Shown here: positions 63,076-64,000 of the stretch, one piece after another
How the letters are laid out: every line of letters begins with the position of its first letter
How positions within the stretch are numbered: position 1 is the first letter of the stretch
Assembly (NCBI GenBank): GCA_009823395.1
Contig: CM020513.1
Span: forward strand, 1,507,501 to 1,571,500
Origin: Thamnaconus septentrionalis
Taxonomy: Eukaryota > Chordata > Actinopteri > Tetraodontiformes > Monacanthidae
DNA: 64,000 nucleotides
Direction of reading: 5' to 3'
The notes under the pieces: generated by a model
The model's database searches: none
Told to the model about the DNA's origin: nothing
What the model saw: only the letters and a program-made list of their open reading frames with translations
Made by a program: the position numbers and the translations under genes

Positions 63076-64000
63076 GTGCGTGTGTGTGCGCGTGCGTGTG
63101 TGTGTGTCGTTCTGTCCGCTGTCCAGACTTCCAGATTTTCTCTGTGTTTCTCTGTGTTAATTGGTGGATGGAAGGAGCCACCCCCCTTCCAAAGGTCACC
63201 TGCTGCTGCTAATCTCACACAGCAAGATGCCTCCTTGTAAAAACCTGCAGAGCCCTGATTATTTGCCAGGAAGAACAAATGATATGTATCTATAAGGATG
63301 AATAAGTGAAGAACACAGCATTACATCAGCCCAGAGAGAGACGGACACGGAGGCCGTGGAGGATGACGATGATGATGAGGAGGAGGAAGAGGAGGACGAG
63401 GAGGATGAGAGTGTTTCTTATCTCAGCTTTGGAAACTCGATAAACTTCCTCCGCAATCCGTCCACACATGTCGGGAATTTATTCCATCCTCTGTGGCAAG
63501 ACACCCGGTTGGAGTCCCGTCGGCGGCCCGTCACTCGACATTGATTTGTTGTTGATGTGACAAATCGTTTTCAATCCGACATGAAAAAAAGAGAGAGAAA
63601 AATCTCCTTTATTTTTAAGGCAGGCAGCCTGAAGACACCGAGATCTGCTGCCGTTCAACCATAATGACATTTTACTCCACAGTCAGATTTCTTCTTCTTC
63701 TTCTTCTTCTTCTTCTTCTTCTTCTTCTTCTTCTTCTACTTCTTCTTCTTCTTCTTACTTTTCCCAGTCAGTGTACTGTGCCTCGGTTGCCTGGTGCTGC
63801 AGGTTCACCAGAGCTCCCTCCCCCAGCGGGTGATTCAGCGTCCCGCCTGCTCGTGGTTGCCGACAGACTCTGCGTTTCCTCCACAGATGGGAGCGACAGT
63901 CGGCCGTGACGCCGCCTCCACGCGGCAGCAAACACTCTCGCCTCTACTGCCGCGTTGGTCTGTCCATTTAATTGGAAAAGACGAAAACATTGGAGTTGTG
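62302..64000. other. nell2: nell2 intron 5 (to window end)
   Basis: No further nell2 exon was found. Repeats: (CA)n 62440-62514, (GT)n with GCGCGTGCACGCGTGC 62657-62704, (GT)n 63034-63112, GA/GAT-rich 63356-63410 and (CTT)n 63691-63756. 62775-62880 is a unique patch with TGCAATTATCT and AAATCATTAGGGAGCC that could be regulatory. Confidence 0.7.

Overview
This is a window of teleost fish nuclear DNA. The evidence is spliced genes with canonical GT/AG introns, a sizzled-type secreted frizzled-related gene, a six-cysteine prolactin of the fish prl2 type, remnants of Tc1, hAT, L2 and Ty3/gypsy elements, and a very heavy load of microsatellites and minisatellites. No prokaryotic features, CRISPR arrays, rRNA or tRNA genes were seen.

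I could build five protein-coding genes by hand from splice sites, reading phase and recalled vertebrate homologues. (1) mov10l1, + strand, 417-13766: 25 exons, the first exon lying left of the window; the piRNA-pathway RNA helicase. (2) szl (sizzled-like), + strand, 17688-19888: 4 exons, 295 aa; secreted frizzled CRD plus netrin-like domain, with a TATA box 100 bp upstream. (3) prl2-like prolactin, + strand, 24868-27716: 5 exons, 232 aa. (4) dbx2, - strand, 34269-29735: 4 exons, 268 aa homeodomain protein, including a short 84-nt exon 2. (5) nell2, + strand, from 45285 past the right end: five exons of the signal peptide and thrombospondin-N/laminin-G-like domain. Reading phase closes exactly in the first four genes. 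In nell2 the exon 2-3 junction is out of phase by one base, which looks like a 1-nt deletion at about 45900.

The five genes do not form a pathway: germline piRNA helicase, extracellular BMP/Tolloid feedback, pituitary-type hormone, neural-tube transcription factor, and secreted neural glycoprotein. The dbx2-nell2 neighbourhood is also found in mammals. dbx2 and nell2 are head-to-head here, separated by about 11 kb that holds dead transposons and possible regulatory sequence.

Between and inside genes: 1-355 TA array; 0.6-4.7 kb (mov10l1 intron) repeats, including an intact-ended hAT derivative with 8-bp target duplications and a TTAA-flanked MITE; 11.2-12.5 kb and 28.6-29.7 kb two diverged copies of one roughly 1.1-kb element; 20.5-22.5 kb a 2-kb pyrimidine minisatellite; 22.8-23.2 kb a palindromic minisatellite; 27.0-27.3 kb an L2 3' end; 38.3-40.6 kb a broken gypsy integrase and an adjacent MITE; 42.1-43.0 kb a Tc1 relic; 43.9-44.6 and 61.5-62.0 kb two copies of another element, the first with a nested insertion; 47.9-49.0 kb a purine minisatellite with alternating spacing; 55.2-56.0, 60.0-60.8 and 61.2-61.5 kb further minisatellites; 58.0-58.2 kb a long TA array. 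Several non-repetitive intergenic patches look like candidate conserved regulatory elements, but I could not test conservation.
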